Shown: positions 63,665 to 64,000 of the stretch, piece after piece
Layout: each line of letters starts with the position of its first letter
Numbering within the stretch: the first letter of the stretch is position 1
From: Bacteroidota bacterium
Lineage (GTDB): Bacteria > Bacteroidota > Bacteroidia > Chitinophagales > BACL12
Reading direction: 5' to 3'
NCBI GenBank assembly: GCA_016706255.1
Contig: JADJJZ010000001.1
Location: 293,466-357,465, forward strand
DNA length: 64,000 nt
Position numbers and translations under genes: made by a program
Notes under the pieces: generated by a model
Told to the model about the DNA's origin: nothing
Database searches by the model: none
Seen by the model: only the letters and a program-made list of their open reading frames with translations

Positions 63665-64000
63665 ATGAAGTTACCAATCAACGACAAAAAATTTATATTT
63701 TTATTATTCGCAGTTTCCCTTGTGATCATTTTTAGAGATTCTATCTCTTACAGGGATAGAAATACCTATGCCACTTGCTCCATTTATTTATGCAGGATTT
63801 ATTTTTGCAATAGGATATAAAGTATTATGGAGTGGTTTAAATGCCTTATTAAAATTACAATTCAGCAGCATCAATTTATTAATGTTGATCGCTGCTGTAG
63901 GTGCATTTTATTTAGGAGAATACCCCGAAGCTGCGGTTGTTATTGTATTGTACGTATTGGGCGAACGCTTGGAGGATATTGGAATTGAAAATAGTAAATC
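63665..64000 (+). CDS. Cation-transporting P-type ATPase, N-terminal part, partial and frameshifted
   Basis: ATG 63665 opens MKLPINDKKFIFLLFAVSLV; an extra T in a T5 run near 63733 breaks the frame. In the next frame the sequence continues LTGIEIPMPLAPFIYAGFIF, LLKLQFSSINLLMLIAAVGAFYLGEYPEAAVVIVLYVLGERLEDI, which is the first membrane-helix region of a P1B-type ATPase (CadA/ZntA group by likeness and context). The window ends before the catalytic motifs. The gap 63561-63664 has no evident gene. Confidence 0.6.

Overview
The window reads as a chromosomal stretch from an AT-rich member of the Bacteroidota. The evidence is of several kinds. Several secreted proteins carry T9SS type A C-terminal sorting domains. 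Several promoters match the TAnnTTTG -7 element of this phylum. The cbb3 oxidase has the phylum's fused CcoN-CcoO arrangement, and there is a CzcA-type pump fused to a TolC-type protein. The assignment below phylum is not resolved, although the gene set fits an environmental Chitinophagales/Sphingobacteriales-like aerobe. No transposase, integrase, phage structural gene, rRNA or CRISPR array was seen.

Layout. Positions 1-2.2 kb hold housekeeping genes (zinc-ribbon protein, Nif3 family). Positions 2.2-11.3 kb hold a complete cbb3 oxidase and assembly locus on the minus strand, in transcription order ccoI, then ccoS-ccoNO-ccoQ-ccoP, then ccoG-fixH-tauE-like. Two promoters of this locus carry near-identical 16-bp palindromes (TGAY-N4-GTCACC). 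A third copy lies before a universal stress protein gene at 17.3 kb, directly upstream of a Crp/Fnr-family regulator gene at 18.3 kb whose recognition helix fits that half-site. This suggests an oxygen- or redox-responsive regulon. Around it are a Calx-beta-like T9SS protein, gyrB, a DUF4468 protein and small membrane proteins. Positions 20-24.4 kb hold a heme/hemoglobin-type TonB receptor and a secreted clan-A glycosidase-like protein.

Positions 24.3-27.5 kb are repeat-rich. Four copies of a composite repeat (degenerate octamers plus an exactly 58-bp hairpin unit) flank a delta-60/PKD/T9SS gene. They are followed by two tRNA-Arg genes (CCG and CCU anticodons) and two tandem 124-bp units of tRNA-Arg 3' half split at the T-loop by a 71-bp palindromic insert. 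Positions 27.6-33.6 kb are a surface-polysaccharide locus: a Wzi-like outer-membrane protein, a polyprenyl-phosphate sugar transferase, and all four enzymes for GDP-D-glycero-alpha-D-manno-heptose (hddA, gmhA, hddC, gmhB). A TPR sensor kinase and an rsmH-like methyltransferase follow.

Positions 36.9-41.7 kb are gene-poor and hold frameshifted gene remnants and a strongly structured RNA-like element. Positions 41.8-54.7 kb hold an apparent surface operon: an outer-membrane barrel, a 2584-residue TANFOR-like protein, an FN3-like protein and a GloVer-repeat T9SS protein. A c-type cytochrome and a secreted intradiol dioxygenase with both a Tat-like signal and a T9SS tail follow. Positions 56.9-64 kb are a divalent-metal efflux locus: DUF6660-like protein, czcA fused to a TolC-type domain, czcB, a hypothetical protein and the start of a P-type ATPase. 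This end carries many single-base indels, mostly in homopolymers, so sequence error or recent decay must be separated before those genes are called broken.
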